Of a stretch of DNA of 64,000 nucleotides, positions 50,022 to 61,494 are shown one piece after another (positions within the stretch are counted from its first letter, which is position 1; each line of letters opens with the position of its first letter). The stretch spans positions 372,001 to 436,000 of the forward strand of contig JANWWL010000004.1 of NCBI GenBank assembly GCA_025056155.1, in the 5' to 3' direction. The translations under genes and the position numbers were made by a program. The notes below the pieces were generated by a model, which saw only the letters and a list, made by a program, of their open reading frames with translations, did no database searches and had not been told where the DNA came from. This stretch comes from Sphingomonadaceae bacterium. Lineage in GTDB: Bacteria; Pseudomonadota; Alphaproteobacteria; Sphingomonadales; Sphingomonadaceae.

Positions 50022-50852
50022 ATGAGCGACAACGCCGACCAGATCGCCTTCTGGAACGGACAGGCGGGGGCGACCTGGGCCGCGCTCGCCGACCGGCTGG
50101 ACCGGCAGATCGAGGCGGTGGGCGAGGCGGCCCTGGCGGCCCTCGGCCCAACGCCGGGGGAACGGATCCTCGACGTCGGCTGCGGCTGCGGTGCCACCAG
50201 CATCGCGCTGGCCCGCCGAGTGGTGCCCGGCGGCGAGGTGGTGGGCGTGGACGTGTCGGAACCGATGCTGGCGGTGGCCAGGCGGCGGGGGGCGGGAGTG
50301 CCCGGCCTGTCGTTCCAGGAAGGCGACGCAAGCGCGATGGCCTTCGGCTCTCCGTTCGACGCCATCTTCTCGCGCTTCGGGGTTATGTTCTTCGCTCGGC
50401 CGGTCGAGGCCTTCGCCCACCTGCGCCAGGGCCTGAAGCCGGATGGCCGGATGGCGTTCGTGTGCTGGCAGGGCCTCGAGCGCAACGACTGGATGCGCCG
50501 GCCCCTCGAGGCCGCCTTGCCCCACCTGCCGCCGCCGGCCCCTCCGGACCCGCAGGCGCCCGGCCCCTTCGCCTTGGCCGATCCGGACCGGTTGGGCGCG
50601 ATCTTGAGGCAGGCGGGCTTCAGGTCGATTCGACTCGTCGCCTGGGAGGGCGAGCTGGGCGCGCAGCCGCTGGGTGAGGCCGTGGAACTGTCGCTTCGCT
50701 TGGGCCCCCTGGGCCGCGCGCTCCAGGAGAACCCCGACCGGCACGAGGCGGTGGCTCGGGCCGTGTCCGCAGCGCTGGCGGCCGAGGCCGATGCCATGGG
50801 TTGGGTGCGGCCACGGGCCGCGGCCTGGATCGTGACCGCGCGGGCGTCCTAG
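50022..50852 (+). CDS. Class I SAM-dependent methyltransferase
   Basis: The 276-residue protein has a Rossmann-fold methyltransferase domain: SAM-binding ILDVGCGCGATSIALA (about 46-61), acidic GVDVSEPML, and FDAIFSRFGVMFF as the post-motif. A GLKPDGRMAFVCW strand follows. It starts with SDNADQIAFWNGQAGATW, usual for the UbiE/COQ5-like group found in alphaproteobacteria. The substrate is unknown. I chose the ATG at 50022, preceded by GGGGTG; an ATG 12 bp upstream is also in frame. Confidence 0.88.
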   Translation: MSDNADQIAFWNGQAGATWAALADRLDRQIEAVGEAALAALGPTPGERILDVGCGCGATSIALARRVVPGGEVVGVDVSEPMLAVARRRGAGVPGLSFQEGDASAMAFGSPFDAIFSRFGVMFFARPVEAFAHLRQGLKPDGRMAFVCWQGLERNDWMRRPLEAALPHLPPPAPPDPQAPGPFALADPDRLGAILRQAGFRSIRLVAWEGELGAQPLGEAVELSLRLGPLGRALQENPDRHEAVARAVSAALAAEADAMGWVRPRAAAWIVTARAS

Positions 50853-50853
50853 C

Positions 50854-51903
50854 TCAGGGGCCGGCGCGCCGTACGTCGGGGCCCACCGGCCAGCCGTCCT
50901 CGAGGACGTCCAGATATTCCGACATGCCAAAGCCCAACCGCCCGTTGCAGCGGTATTCCGTGAAGCCTTCGGTGATCCGGGTGGTGCGCTCCACGCCGTC
51001 GGGGCCGGTGCGGCGATTGCGCAACGGGATGAGCGAGAGAACCCGGCCTTCGACCTCGTAGGCCGCGCCGCTCTCGGTCGCCACGCGGGCGCGAAGTCCC
51101 GTCTGGTAGCCGTGCGCGTCCCAGTCGCTGTCGATCCGGGCCTCGACGATCTCGTCGTATCGGCCTTCGTTCAGGACCATGCCGCCCACGCGCGGCGGGC
51201 CGTCGTCGCGGCCCACGATCGAGATCATCATGGCGAAGTCGCGCCCGAAGTTCATGGGGCACCAGCGGTACCAGGGGATCGCTTGCCAGGTGCGCGGGCC
51301 CCAGCTCTTGTCCCGCAGGCCGAAGCCGCGAAGCTCGAAGATGCGGTCGCCGATCGTGAGGCGCCCGTGGCCTTCCACATGCTGTTCATAGTGAGCGCGG
51401 GCAAAACTGCGCTCCGCGTCCAGGTCAAGCGGCTGGCCGTCGGCCCGCACCGTCTCCCCACCCCAGACGGGGGAGACACCATGGAAATCGAGGTCGATCC
51501 GAGCGTTGACCTGGGGATTGGCCGCGAAGGCCTGCCGGGGGTCGGCCATGGCCAGCGGATCGTCCAGGAGCAGCAGCCGGCCTTCGTAGGCAAGGCGCAG
51601 GTGGCGGAAGGGCTCCACCACCGCCACTTCGAGCCCGCCGGCCTTCATCCAACGGTTGTCGGCGATCGCCGGGCGGGCGAAGGTGAAGGCCACCTGGCCG
51701 CCCGGCAGGTAGACGCAGACCGAAATCTCCGCATGCCCCTCGTTCGGCCGGTTGCCGATGCGGAACCAGCCGCCGATCCGCCGGTCGGGGTCGAACAGGT
51801 TGAAGTACATGGATTCGTTGTAGGTCGTGGCCGCTTCGGGCGGGTGGGGGTATTCGTCCTGCGGGTCGAGGCGCAGGCGATAGCCTTCAGGCAGGCGGGG
51901 CAT
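50854..51903 (-). CDS. DUF7065/DUF7064-like (AttH/CrtC lipocalin-type) protein
   Basis: The 349-residue protein has no signal peptide and is rich in predicted beta strands arranged as two lipocalin-like halves. It contains YNESMYFNLFDPDRRIGGWFR near the start and ELRGFGLRDKSWGPRTW in the second half, the pattern of DUF7065 followed by DUF7064, related to AttH and hydroxyneurosporene synthase folds. These proteins are often found with lipid or steroid catabolic genes, but the reaction is unknown. It converges on the methyltransferase gene with 1 bp between stops. The frame is open upstream of the ATG but without protein-like sequence. Confidence 0.75.
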   Translation of the reverse strand: MPRLPEGYRLRLDPQDEYPHPPEAATTYNESMYFNLFDPDRRIGGWFRIGNRPNEGHAEISVCVYLPGGQVAFTFARPAIADNRWMKAGGLEVAVVEPFRHLRLAYEGRLLLLDDPLAMADPRQAFAANPQVNARIDLDFHGVSPVWGGETVRADGQPLDLDAERSFARAHYEQHVEGHGRLTIGDRIFELRGFGLRDKSWGPRTWQAIPWYRWCPMNFGRDFAMMISIVGRDDGPPRVGGMVLNEGRYDEIVEARIDSDWDAHGYQTGLRARVATESGAAYEVEGRVLSLIPLRNRRTGPDGVERTTRITEGFTEYRCNGRLGFGMSEYLDVLEDGWPVGPDVRRAGP

Positions 51904-52501
51904 GGTGCGGAAACCTCCGGATGACGTGGCGACAGCGTGCCCTCGCCCGGATTCCCCACCGAGGCGACCAGGCGCACATCGGCGCGGCCGGCGCGCATGG
52001 TGTGGCCGGCCGTCGGGAAGGGGCGCTTCCGCCTTCGCCTGGCGGGAACGGCAAGACGCGACGGCCGGGCAAGCACCCACGGGGTCTCGACCCGCGGGGC
52101 CTCGTCGATCCGACGCCCCGGCCCAGGCGCGCACCGGCGGCACCCGGCCCCATCCTGGAAGCCCAACAGGCCGACGGCCCCGGCCGAGAAGGGACGTGCT
52201 GCGCCACCACCTTCGATGATGCCGAAGGGTCGGCCGGGCCGCGCCTGTCAGTCCTGCAGGGTCAGGGCGGCCGACGGCCCGAGCGGGACGCAAAGGGGTG
52301 CGGCCGGTCTTGTCGATGGGGTCGGATGGCCCCGACGAGCCCGGCGCGACGGGCCCGTCGGCGGGGGCGCAGTGCCGGGGGCGGTCGCGTCGTGCGTCGG
52401 GCGCAGTGCCAGGGGCGGTCGCGTCGTGCGTCGGGCGCATGATGCCGGGGATCCGGCATACGTCTCCGGCCAGCTTTGGAAGGCCGCGGGCGTTCCGCGG
52501 C
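51904..52501. other. Intergenic region with a short tandem repeat, no gene found
   Basis: Nearly 600 bp separate the DUF7065/7064-like gene from the decayed PEP-CTERM gene. Open frames exist on both strands but give only Arg/Pro/Gly-rich sequence with no similarity. A 34-bp tandem repeat sits near 52.4 kb. I see no promoter that I could defend. Confidence 0.6.
52365..52440. repeat. 34-bp tandem repeat, two full copies plus a partial third
   Basis: The unit beginning GGGCGCAGTGCC and ending GTCGTGCGTC occurs at 52365-52398 and 52399-52432 with a single mismatch (G or A after GTGCC). The first seven bases of a third copy follow. It is non-coding as far as I can judge and lies upstream of nothing obvious. 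A recent slippage or replication duplication is the simplest reading. Confidence 0.75.
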
Positions 52502-53418
52502 TCAGGCCGCGATGCCGGGTCGACGGCGGCGGGCAGCGGCGCCGACAAGGCCGAAGCCCGGGATCAGCATGGCCCAGGTTTCGGGTTCGGGAATGTAGGC
52601 CACCGGCCAGACATTGCCGGAGGGGAAGCGGATGTCGAGCGTGTGGCCGATGTTGCGGCCCGCGGCGTTCAGGAAGGCGATTTCGAGCACGCGGAAGGTG
52701 GCATCGTATTCCGCGTCTGCGCCTGCGGCCGAGCCGCCGGACACGATGCTGTTGGTCGCGAAGCGCCACACGAAGTCGACGAGCTCAAGGCCCGGATCGA
52801 GCTCGACCGTGAGATCGAAGGTGAAGACCGTGCCGGTCGGCGCGTCGGGGATCGACGTGAACCCGCCCGACACGCCGCGGACCCGGGTCTCGGTTCCAAG
52901 CTGGTGGACTTCGACCCCGTCGGTCCACTGCAGCGTTCGCGTCATCGACCGTTCGTCCACGACTGCGGGGTCGGTCGAAAGCCCGCCGCGATAGACCCCC
53001 ATCTGCATGAAGGCCGCGGTCGAGGCGGTGGCCGGCGGCCGAATGGGGGCCTGGTAGTAGGCCCGCTAGGTGCCCGACATCTGGACCGTGAAACGCGCGA
53101 CAACCACCGGACCAGGAAGCGGCTCGAACAGGATCCTCTCCGTCCATGCGCCGGTGGCCGTCCCGATCGTCACAGCGGTCTGGGAGCCTGAGCCGGCCGC
53201 TGCGGAGCGACCCCGCATCACGCCCTTGGGCTCGGCGCGGGCTTCCGAGATGAAGGCGCTCGCGCTTCCGGCGTAATTGCAAGTGATCGTCACGCCGATG
53301 AGACTTGTCGACTGGCATGCGGGCAAGGCAAGTCCATCGAGCTGCCGCCGACTTGCCCGAAATAGCCGATCGCCGCGGCCGGCTGGGCCCACGCCATCAT
53401 CAGCCCCAGCGCCCCCAT
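52502..53418 (-). pseudogene. Decayed PEPxxWA-CTERM protein gene (frameshift plus in-frame stop)
   Basis: The start at 53418 gives a good signal peptide (MGALGLMMAWAQPAAAIGYF), but the frame closes soon after near 53300. The continuing body (SLIGVTITCNYAGSASAFIS) is in another frame, as if one base were lost around 53330-53345. That body is then cut by a TAG at 53066-53068 (after VQMSGT). The same frame continues beyond (YYQAPIRPPATASTAAFMQ) to a perfect sorting tail, PEPETWAMLIPGFGLVG followed by RRRR. Undamaged, it would be a secreted protein of about 305 residues processed by an exosortase. Two independent lesions favour a real pseudogene, though assembly errors are possible. Confidence 0.72.
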
Positions 53419-53494
53419 GCCCGCCTAGCCCATGGCCGACCCCCGAGTCCCATCGTTCACCATGATGCGTCGTGACGGCCATCCGAGCAAGCCC

Positions 53495-55870
<2,376 letters not shown>

Positions 55871-55876
55871 GGCCGC

Positions 55877-55905
55877 GATATGGGCTTGGGCTTCGGGCCT
55901 TGCAA
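55877..55905 (-). promoter_or_regulatory. Possible lon promoter
   Basis: On the minus strand, TTGCAA (55905-55900) and CATATC (55882-55877) are spaced by 17 bases immediately before lon. The predicted start point would fall at the first lon ATG, which would make the mRNA leaderless; this agrees with the missing ribosome-binding site. Matches to the consensus are only moderate. Confidence 0.35.
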
Positions 55906-55912
55906 TCCGCCG

Positions 55913-57016
55913 CTAGCGCTGCGGCCCATCGGGTGCGGGCCCGGGTCGGTCGACGGCTGGTGTGGCCGAGAAGCGAACGGGATGACGGGCGACGCGCACG
56001 CGGCCCACCTCGCCCTGGTCCACCTCGACGAGGCAGCCGTTGTGCCGCACCTGGGGATCGTCCAAGACCTCGGCACGGCTGTTGACGCGGCAGCCGACCG
56101 CGCCGGCCCGGATGAAACCGTCCATCAGCTCCGCGCACGTCCGCTCCGCGCACAGGCGGGCCATGGTCTTGAGCAGCTCGGCCAACCGCGGGAGCCGGCC
56201 CGCCGCCGTCTCGAGCGCGGGATCCATGAGTTCAGGCGGATTTCCCAACGCTTCGCGCAAGGCGCGGAACTCGGAATCCTGCAGCATCGAGCAGGATACC
56301 CAGCCGTCCTTGGTGCGCCACAGGCGGGCCAGGCTTGCGTATTCGGGCGCCGGATCCGCCCCCTCAACGAAGGCCAGATTGTACATGCCCTCCACCCAGT
56401 TGAAGGCGATCGCCGCGTCCAGCATGGCGATGTCGATGCGCTGCCCTTCGCCGGTGCGGGCGCGATGGAAGAGCGCCGCCGTGATGGCTTGGGCGGCCGT
56501 CAACGCCGTCACCTTGTCGCACACCAGCGTGCCAACCAGGCGCGGGGTGCCGTCGGGATCGGCCTGGATGGCGCACAGGCCCGACGCCGCCTGCACGACC
56601 GGATCATAGGCCCTGAGGTTGGCGTACGGGCCCGACGGCCCGAACCCCGTGATCGAACACCAGATGAGGCCGGGGTTCAGGGCGCGTGCGCGCTCCCAGG
56701 GCCAGCCGAGCCGCTCCATGGTACCGGGCCGGAAGTTCTCGACCAGAACGTCGGCCCAGCCTACCAGCTCGGCGAAGCGGGCGTGCTGGGCCGGATCCTT
56801 AAGATCCAGGATCTCGCCCCTCTTGCCGCGGTTGACCGCCACGTGGATGGCCGAGGTCGTGCCCTTGCGCGCGCCCACGAAGCGGACGGGGTCGCCGCTC
56901 GGGCTTTCCAGTTTCACGACCTCGGCCCCCTGGTCGGCCAGCCAGGCCGTGGCCATGGGGCCCGAGACGATCTGCGAAAGGTCCAGCACCTTCACGCCGG
57001 CCAGTGGTCCTGCCAT
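55913..57016 (-). CDS. CaiB/BaiF family CoA transferase
   Basis: Class III CoA transferases move CoA between carboxylic acids through an aspartyl-CoA intermediate. The 367-residue protein opens with LAGVKVLDLSQIVSGPMATAWLADQGAEVVKLE, here spanning two family blocks. It also has LVENFRPGTMERLG, SITGFGPSGPYANLRAYDPVVQAASG with the catalytic-type Asp, and the IDIAMLDAAIAF segment. The ATG at 57016 has a clear GGAGG seven bases upstream; a more distal ATG at 57049 exists. The acyl substrate cannot be read from the sequence. It sits upstream of lon on the same strand. Confidence 0.9.
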   Translation of the reverse strand: MAGPLAGVKVLDLSQIVSGPMATAWLADQGAEVVKLESPSGDPVRFVGARKGTTSAIHVAVNRGKRGEILDLKDPAQHARFAELVGWADVLVENFRPGTMERLGWPWERARALNPGLIWCSITGFGPSGPYANLRAYDPVVQAASGLCAIQADPDGTPRLVGTLVCDKVTALTAAQAITAALFHRARTGEGQRIDIAMLDAAIAFNWVEGMYNLAFVEGADPAPEYASLARLWRTKDGWVSCSMLQDSEFRALREALGNPPELMDPALETAAGRLPRLAELLKTMARLCAERTCAELMDGFIRAGAVGCRVNSRAEVLDDPQVRHNGCLVEVDQGEVGRVRVARHPVRFSATPAVDRPGPAPDGPQR

Positions 57017-57294
57017 GGGCTTGCCTCCGCCCTTGTCCTGCCGAGCCACTGGGGCGGCCGCCAGCTCGCGTTCCGGCGAGGCCTGGGATCACGCCTCCGC
57101 CCCGCCACGGGCAGCCGGCACGATGAGGTCGAGGCGCGAGACCATTCGGCGGGTTCCACTTGCGCACGCACGCCGCCGGGCCGATCGTCCGGTTCCGGAC
57201 GGGGGCGCCACCAGTGCCGCCCGCCTGCCCAAGCCTTCCCTCCGGCAGGCCCAGCGCGGGCGGCCCTCGCCGCCGCGGGGCGACCCGTGCGGGC

Positions 57295-58902
57295 CTAGGG
57301 GTGCTCGAGCGCCCGGTCCTTGGTCTCGGGTAGGAAGACGAGGCTTACCACGAACGCCATCGCCACCACGCCCACCGTGTACCAAAGGCCGGCGAAGGCA
57401 TCTCCCGTCTTTACCACGATGTATTGCGAGATGAAGGGCAGGAAGCCGCCGAAATAGCCCGTGCCGATGTGGTAGGGCACCGACATCGAGGTGTAGCGTA
57501 CGCGTGCCGGAAACAGTTCGACCAGGATGGCGGCTACCTGGCCGTACGTCATGGCCGACAGGGCCACGAGTACGGCGATGCCCAGGATGATCTTCCAGGG
57601 CGTCTTGCGGGCGGGATCGGCACGGTCGGGGTAGCCCGCGGCGGCCAGCGCTGCGGTCCAGCGGGCCGCATCGAGACCTTCGACCCGCGCGCCGCCCACC
57701 ACCAGCGCCACCCCTGGGGCGTCGCGCCGATCGTAGGAAATGCCGCGCTTGGCCAGGAACGCCAGGGCTTCCCCGCATTCGGCCTCCTGCCGGCGGGCGA
57801 AGACGTCGAAGCGGCAGTCGGCCGGAATTTCGAGGGTCACGGGGCGATCGCGCGTGGCCTCCATGAGCGCTGGATTTGCGCCGTCGGCCATCAGCCGGAA
57901 CAGCGGGAAGACAAGAAGCATCGCGAGCAGGTAGCCCAGCAGCAGGATCTTCTTGCGCCCCACGCGGTCGGAGAGCATGCCGAAGCCCACGTAGAGGGGC
58001 GCCGCCAGCAGCGCGCCGAAGGCAAGGTAAAGCAGCGCTTCCTCCTCCTCGAGACGGGCGGTGCCCGTGAGGAAGTAGAGCGTGCCGAACTGGCTGGTGT
58101 AGTAGATGACGGTGAGACCCGCCGCCACCCCGAACAGGGCGACGAGCACGTTGCCGATGTTGGCCCGGTCGCGGAAGGCTTCCAGGATGGGGTTGCGCAC
58201 CACGCCACCCGCCTCCTTGAGGGCCTGGAAGACAGGGCTTTCCTGCAGCCGCAACCGGATGAAGATCGACAGCACGAGCATGAGGAACGAGACGAGGAAG
58301 GGAACGCGCCAGCCCCACGCCTCGAACGCCTCGGACGACATCGACCAGCGGCAGGCCAGCACCACGACGAGGCACAGCAGGAAGCCGCCCACGACCGAGA
58401 TCTGGATCCAGCTCGTGTACTCCCCGCGCCGGCCGGGCGGTGCGTGCTCGCCGACGTAGATGGCCGCCCCGCCATATTCGCCGCCCAGGGCCAGGCCCTG
58501 CAGCAGTCGAAGCGCCAACAGGAGGGCGGGCGCCCACAGGCCTGCCTGCGCATAGGTGGGCAGAAGCCCGATCGCCACTGTCGCACCCCCCATCAGCGTG
58601 ATCGTGATGAGGAAGGTGTACTTCCGCCCGATCCGGTCACCGTAATAGCCGAACAGGACCGCCCCCAGCGGACGGACGGCGAAGCCCGCTCCGAAGGCCG
58701 CCAGGCTCGCCAACAGGGCGGCGGTGGGATTGTCGGCCGGGAAGAACAGCCGCCCGATGAGTGAGGCCAGGATCCCGTAGAGGAAGAAATCGTACCATTC
58801 GAACACGGTGCCCATGGCGCTGGCCGCGATGACGAGACGGTCCCGCCGGGGGTCGATCACCCGGGGCGCGAAGGCGGTTGCAGAGGACGTGGCCTCGTTC
58901 AT
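57295..58902 (-). CDS. MHS family MFS transporter
   Basis: The metabolite:H+ symporter subfamily imports small organic acids, betaines or shikimate. The 535-residue protein has 12 helices, the N-terminal ASAMGTVFEWYDFFLYG signature, FGYYGDRIGRKYTFLITI after helix 2 and LLQGLALGGEYGGAAIYVGEHAP. An extra soluble segment of about 100 residues (near 340-430, with two Cys) interrupts the second half, a known variant in this subfamily. The C-terminal half keeps VELFPARVRYTSMSVPYHIG. The substrate is unknown. A 278-bp region with no clear content separates it from the CoA transferase gene. Confidence 0.9.
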   Translation of the reverse strand: MNEATSSATAFAPRVIDPRRDRLVIAASAMGTVFEWYDFFLYGILASLIGRLFFPADNPTAALLASLAAFGAGFAVRPLGAVLFGYYGDRIGRKYTFLITITLMGGATVAIGLLPTYAQAGLWAPALLLALRLLQGLALGGEYGGAAIYVGEHAPPGRRGEYTSWIQISVVGGFLLCLVVVLACRWSMSSEAFEAWGWRVPFLVSFLMLVLSIFIRLRLQESPVFQALKEAGGVVRNPILEAFRDRANIGNVLVALFGVAAGLTVIYYTSQFGTLYFLTGTARLEEEEALLYLAFGALLAAPLYVGFGMLSDRVGRKKILLLGYLLAMLLVFPLFRLMADGANPALMEATRDRPVTLEIPADCRFDVFARRQEAECGEALAFLAKRGISYDRRDAPGVALVVGGARVEGLDAARWTAALAAAGYPDRADPARKTPWKIILGIAVLVALSAMTYGQVAAILVELFPARVRYTSMSVPYHIGTGYFGGFLPFISQYIVVKTGDAFAGLWYTVGVVAMAFVVSLVFLPETKDRALEHP

Positions 58903-59053
58903 GGGTGGGCGAACGAGCGGTTAGCGACCACCCCAGGGGCGGGCAAGCGCACCTCGGCGCCAGCAGTCCCCCGTGGGGAGAGCCGCCTGCCCTGCGCACC
59001 GGGGGCTGCGGATGCCGCGCGGCCGGCGGGCCGCGCCGTGGCGCGCGGCGCCC

Positions 59054-60259
59054 TCAGGCGGCCAAGGCCGCGCACGCCTCGCGCGCGGCGATGAACCGGC
59101 GGGCGATCTCGTCCGCATCATCCAGCGAATGTTCGGACGAAAGCGAGCATCTGAGAAGATAGACCCCCATGGGCGTGGCGGGCGGGCGGGCCAGATTGCA
59201 GTAGATCCCGTGGTCGAGCAGCGCCGACCACAGGACGACCGCGGCTTCCTGGCTCGGCATGAGCACGGCGATGATGGCGCTCTCCGCCCGATCGGTCGCC
59301 AGGCGGAACCCGGCGGCCTTCAGGTTGGCGTGCAGGCGGCGCGAGACGGCCCAAAGGCGCTGGCGCTTGTCGTGGGCGTGCATCAGCTTGCGGATGCTGG
59401 CCTCGGCGCAGGCCGCCACCGCCGGGGGGAGTGAGGCCGTGAACCGATAGGGATTGCAGACGAGGCGGAGGATCTCGAAGTGCGGATGGTTCGAGACGGC
59501 GAATCCTCCGACCGTCCCCACCGACTTCGAGAAGGTGCCGACTACGAAGTCGACCTTGTCTTCAAGACCCTGTTCTTCGTAGACGCCTCGTCCGCGGGGG
59601 CCGAAGAAGCCCATGGCGTGCGCTTCGTCCACCAGCACCATCGCCCCGTGCGCCTTGGCGACGGCCACGAGGTCGGCGAGCGGTGCCACGTCGCCCAGCA
59701 TCGAGTAGACGCCTTCCAGCACCACGAGCCGCCCCTGGCCGGGCGCCACGCGCTTCAGGCGCTTCTCGAGGTCGGCGGCGTCGTTGTGCCGGAAGCGCAC
59801 CACCTGGGCGTTGCCCAGCCGGCAGCCGTCCCAGATCGAGGCGTGGCTGTCGGCATCGAGGAGGATCACGTCGTCCTTGCCCGCCAGGGTCGAGACGAGC
59901 CCCAGGTTCGCTTGATAGCCCGTGGAGAAGACGATGGCCGAACGCGTGCCGTAGAAGTCCTTGAGCGCCTGCTCGACGGCCACGTGCGTCGCAAAAGTAC
60001 CGTTGAGCACGCGCGAACCGGTCGAGCCCGCGCCGAATTCCCGCAGGGCCCGCTCGCCGGCTGCAATCACGTCGGGATCGAACGTCATCCCCATGTAATT
60101 GTAGGTGCCCACCAGGATCGTCTCGCGCCCTCGGATGATGGCCCGCGTAGGCGAGAGCACGCGCTCCATCACCACGCCGAAGGGATCGGACAGGCCCGAC
60201 GACTGCAGGAATTCGTATTCCCGGCGGATGGGCTCGAACTTGGCCAGAAGGTCGATCAT
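59054..60259 (-). CDS. spt: Serine palmitoyltransferase (alpha-oxoamine synthase)
   Basis: Spt condenses serine with a long-chain acyl thioester to 3-oxo-sphinganine, the first step of sphingolipid synthesis. The 401-residue PLP enzyme has NYMGMTFDPDV, GAGSTGSRVLNGT, the cofactor-stacking His139 in DADSHAS, DEAHAMGFFG (211-220) and the PLP-binding Lys245 in GTFSKSVGTVGG. Related 5-aminolevulinate or KBL synthases are less likely because a dedicated acyl carrier protein and a CerR-like reductase are encoded alongside. The ATG overlaps the acp stop (ATGA). This is the last gene of cerR-acp-spt. Confidence 0.9.
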   Translation of the reverse strand: MIDLLAKFEPIRREYEFLQSSGLSDPFGVVMERVLSPTRAIIRGRETILVGTYNYMGMTFDPDVIAAGERALREFGAGSTGSRVLNGTFATHVAVEQALKDFYGTRSAIVFSTGYQANLGLVSTLAGKDDVILLDADSHASIWDGCRLGNAQVVRFRHNDAADLEKRLKRVAPGQGRLVVLEGVYSMLGDVAPLADLVAVAKAHGAMVLVDEAHAMGFFGPRGRGVYEEQGLEDKVDFVVGTFSKSVGTVGGFAVSNHPHFEILRLVCNPYRFTASLPPAVAACAEASIRKLMHAHDKRQRLWAVSRRLHANLKAAGFRLATDRAESAIIAVLMPSQEAAVVLWSALLDHGIYCNLARPPATPMGVYLLRCSLSSEHSLDDADEIARRFIAAREACAALAA

Positions 60260-60507
60260 GCCTCGGCCTTGAGCTTCAGGATGGCGTCCGCGACGTCTCC
60301 CACCGTTTCGAGTTCGGGGAGGATGTTCAAGGGAATGTTGATATCCCATTCGTCTTCCATGGCCGCCACAAGGTCCATGACGGTCAGGGAATCGAACTCG
60401 AGGTCGTCGGCGAACCGGGTCTCCTCCCCGAGGGCCACGCCCGTTCGGTTGAGGGGGGCGATGAGCTCCAGGAGCCGCTTCAGCACGAGGTCGCGGGAGA
60501 GGGCCAT
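60256..60507 (-). CDS. Acyl carrier protein for sphingolipid synthesis
   Basis: This 83-residue protein is a small four-helix acyl carrier with the phosphopantetheine-accepting Ser40 in LEFDSLTVMDL. It differs from the fatty-acid-synthesis AcpP (usually GADSLDTVEL) and resembles AcpR, the carrier that supplies the acyl chain to Spt in Caulobacter. Its overlap with spt and its place behind cerR support that role. The ATG gives MALSRDLVLKRL and is preceded by a GGGAGAG ribosome-binding site. Confidence 0.87.
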   Translation of the reverse strand: MALSRDLVLKRLLELIAPLNRTGVALGEETRFADDLEFDSLTVMDLVAAMEDEWDINIPLNILPELETVGDVADAILKLKAEA

Positions 60508-60538
60508 GGCCCGGCCCGTAGCAGGCGAGGGCGCCCGC

Positions 60539-61468
60539 TCATAGCCACCCCTGCCGCCGATACCAGGCGGCCGTGAGGGCAAGACCCTGGGCCAAGGGCG
60601 TGGCGGGACGCCAGAGGCCGAGCGCTCGCAGCGGGCCGCTGTCGGCCGTCCAGTCGCGGTGGGCGAGATACCGCGCCCGGTCGGACGAGAGGGGCGGAAG
60701 CCCGCCCGTCAGGCGGGCCCAGGCCGTCGCGACCCGCCCCCCGGCGCGGAGGAGCACCGGGGGCACGGTCAAGGCCCGCACCCGTCGGCCGAGCGCTTGC
60801 CCGAAGGCTTGGGCGAGCGCCCGGGCGTCGTAGCCTTCGGCCCCGTCGTCGATTTCGTAGGTGCCGCCCGCGCTTCGGCCGTCTCCCACCAGATCCTGGG
60901 CGAGGGCCACGAGCGCCTGGGCGAGATCTGGTGCATAGAGGAAGGCCGCCCGCTGCCCGGCGGGCAACGGGAGAAACCCGCGCCGGGCGGCTCGGAACAC
61001 GGGCACGAGCTGCGTGTCGGCCGGGCCGTAGACCGCCGGCGGCCGTACGATGACGAACGGCCCCGCATGGGCCCGCACGGCGTCTTCGCCGTGCGCCTTG
61101 CTGGCCCCATAGGCGGAAAGCCGCGGCGTGCGGGCGGCAAGCGACGAGACGTGGACGAACGGCCGCGTGCCGGCCGCGCGCACCATGGCCTGGCTTCCGG
61201 CCGCATTGCCGGCCATGAACGCCGCCGTGTCGAGGGCGTTGGTCACTCCGGCCACGTGCACCACGACGTCGGCGCCCGCCACCAGCCGCTCAAGGCTGGT
61301 CTGATCGGCCAGGTCGCCCGGCACCCAATCCACGCCCGCGCGCGGCGGTTGTGGCCGACGGGTGAGCGCGCGGATCCGGTGCCCCGCCGTCTGGGCGGCC
61401 GCCAGCACGTGGCCGCCCACGAAGCCCGTGGCACCCGTGAGGGCGAGGGTGAGACCCATGGGCAGCAT
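60539..61468 (-). CDS. NAD(P)-dependent epimerase/dehydratase, CerR-like
   Basis: The 309-residue extended short-chain dehydrogenase has the Rossmann motif TGATGFVGGHV, HVAGVTNA, the active-site YxxxK in SAYGASKAHGE and RPPAVYGPAD. CerR of Caulobacter, a protein of this type encoded next to spt, reduces oxidised ceramide in bacterial sphingolipid synthesis. The neighbouring acp and spt make the same function likely here. ATG codons at 61468 and 61459 are both possible starts. It is divergent from rsmE across 26 bp. Confidence 0.8.
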   Translation of the reverse strand: MLPMGLTLALTGATGFVGGHVLAAAQTAGHRIRALTRRPQPPRAGVDWVPGDLADQTSLERLVAGADVVVHVAGVTNALDTAAFMAGNAAGSQAMVRAAGTRPFVHVSSLAARTPRLSAYGASKAHGEDAVRAHAGPFVIVRPPAVYGPADTQLVPVFRAARRGFLPLPAGQRAAFLYAPDLAQALVALAQDLVGDGRSAGGTYEIDDGAEGYDARALAQAFGQALGRRVRALTVPPVLLRAGGRVATAWARLTGGLPPLSSDRARYLAHRDWTADSGPLRALGLWRPATPLAQGLALTAAWYRRQGWL

Positions 61469-61494
61469 GTAGCCCGAGTGCTAGCGCGCTCGCC

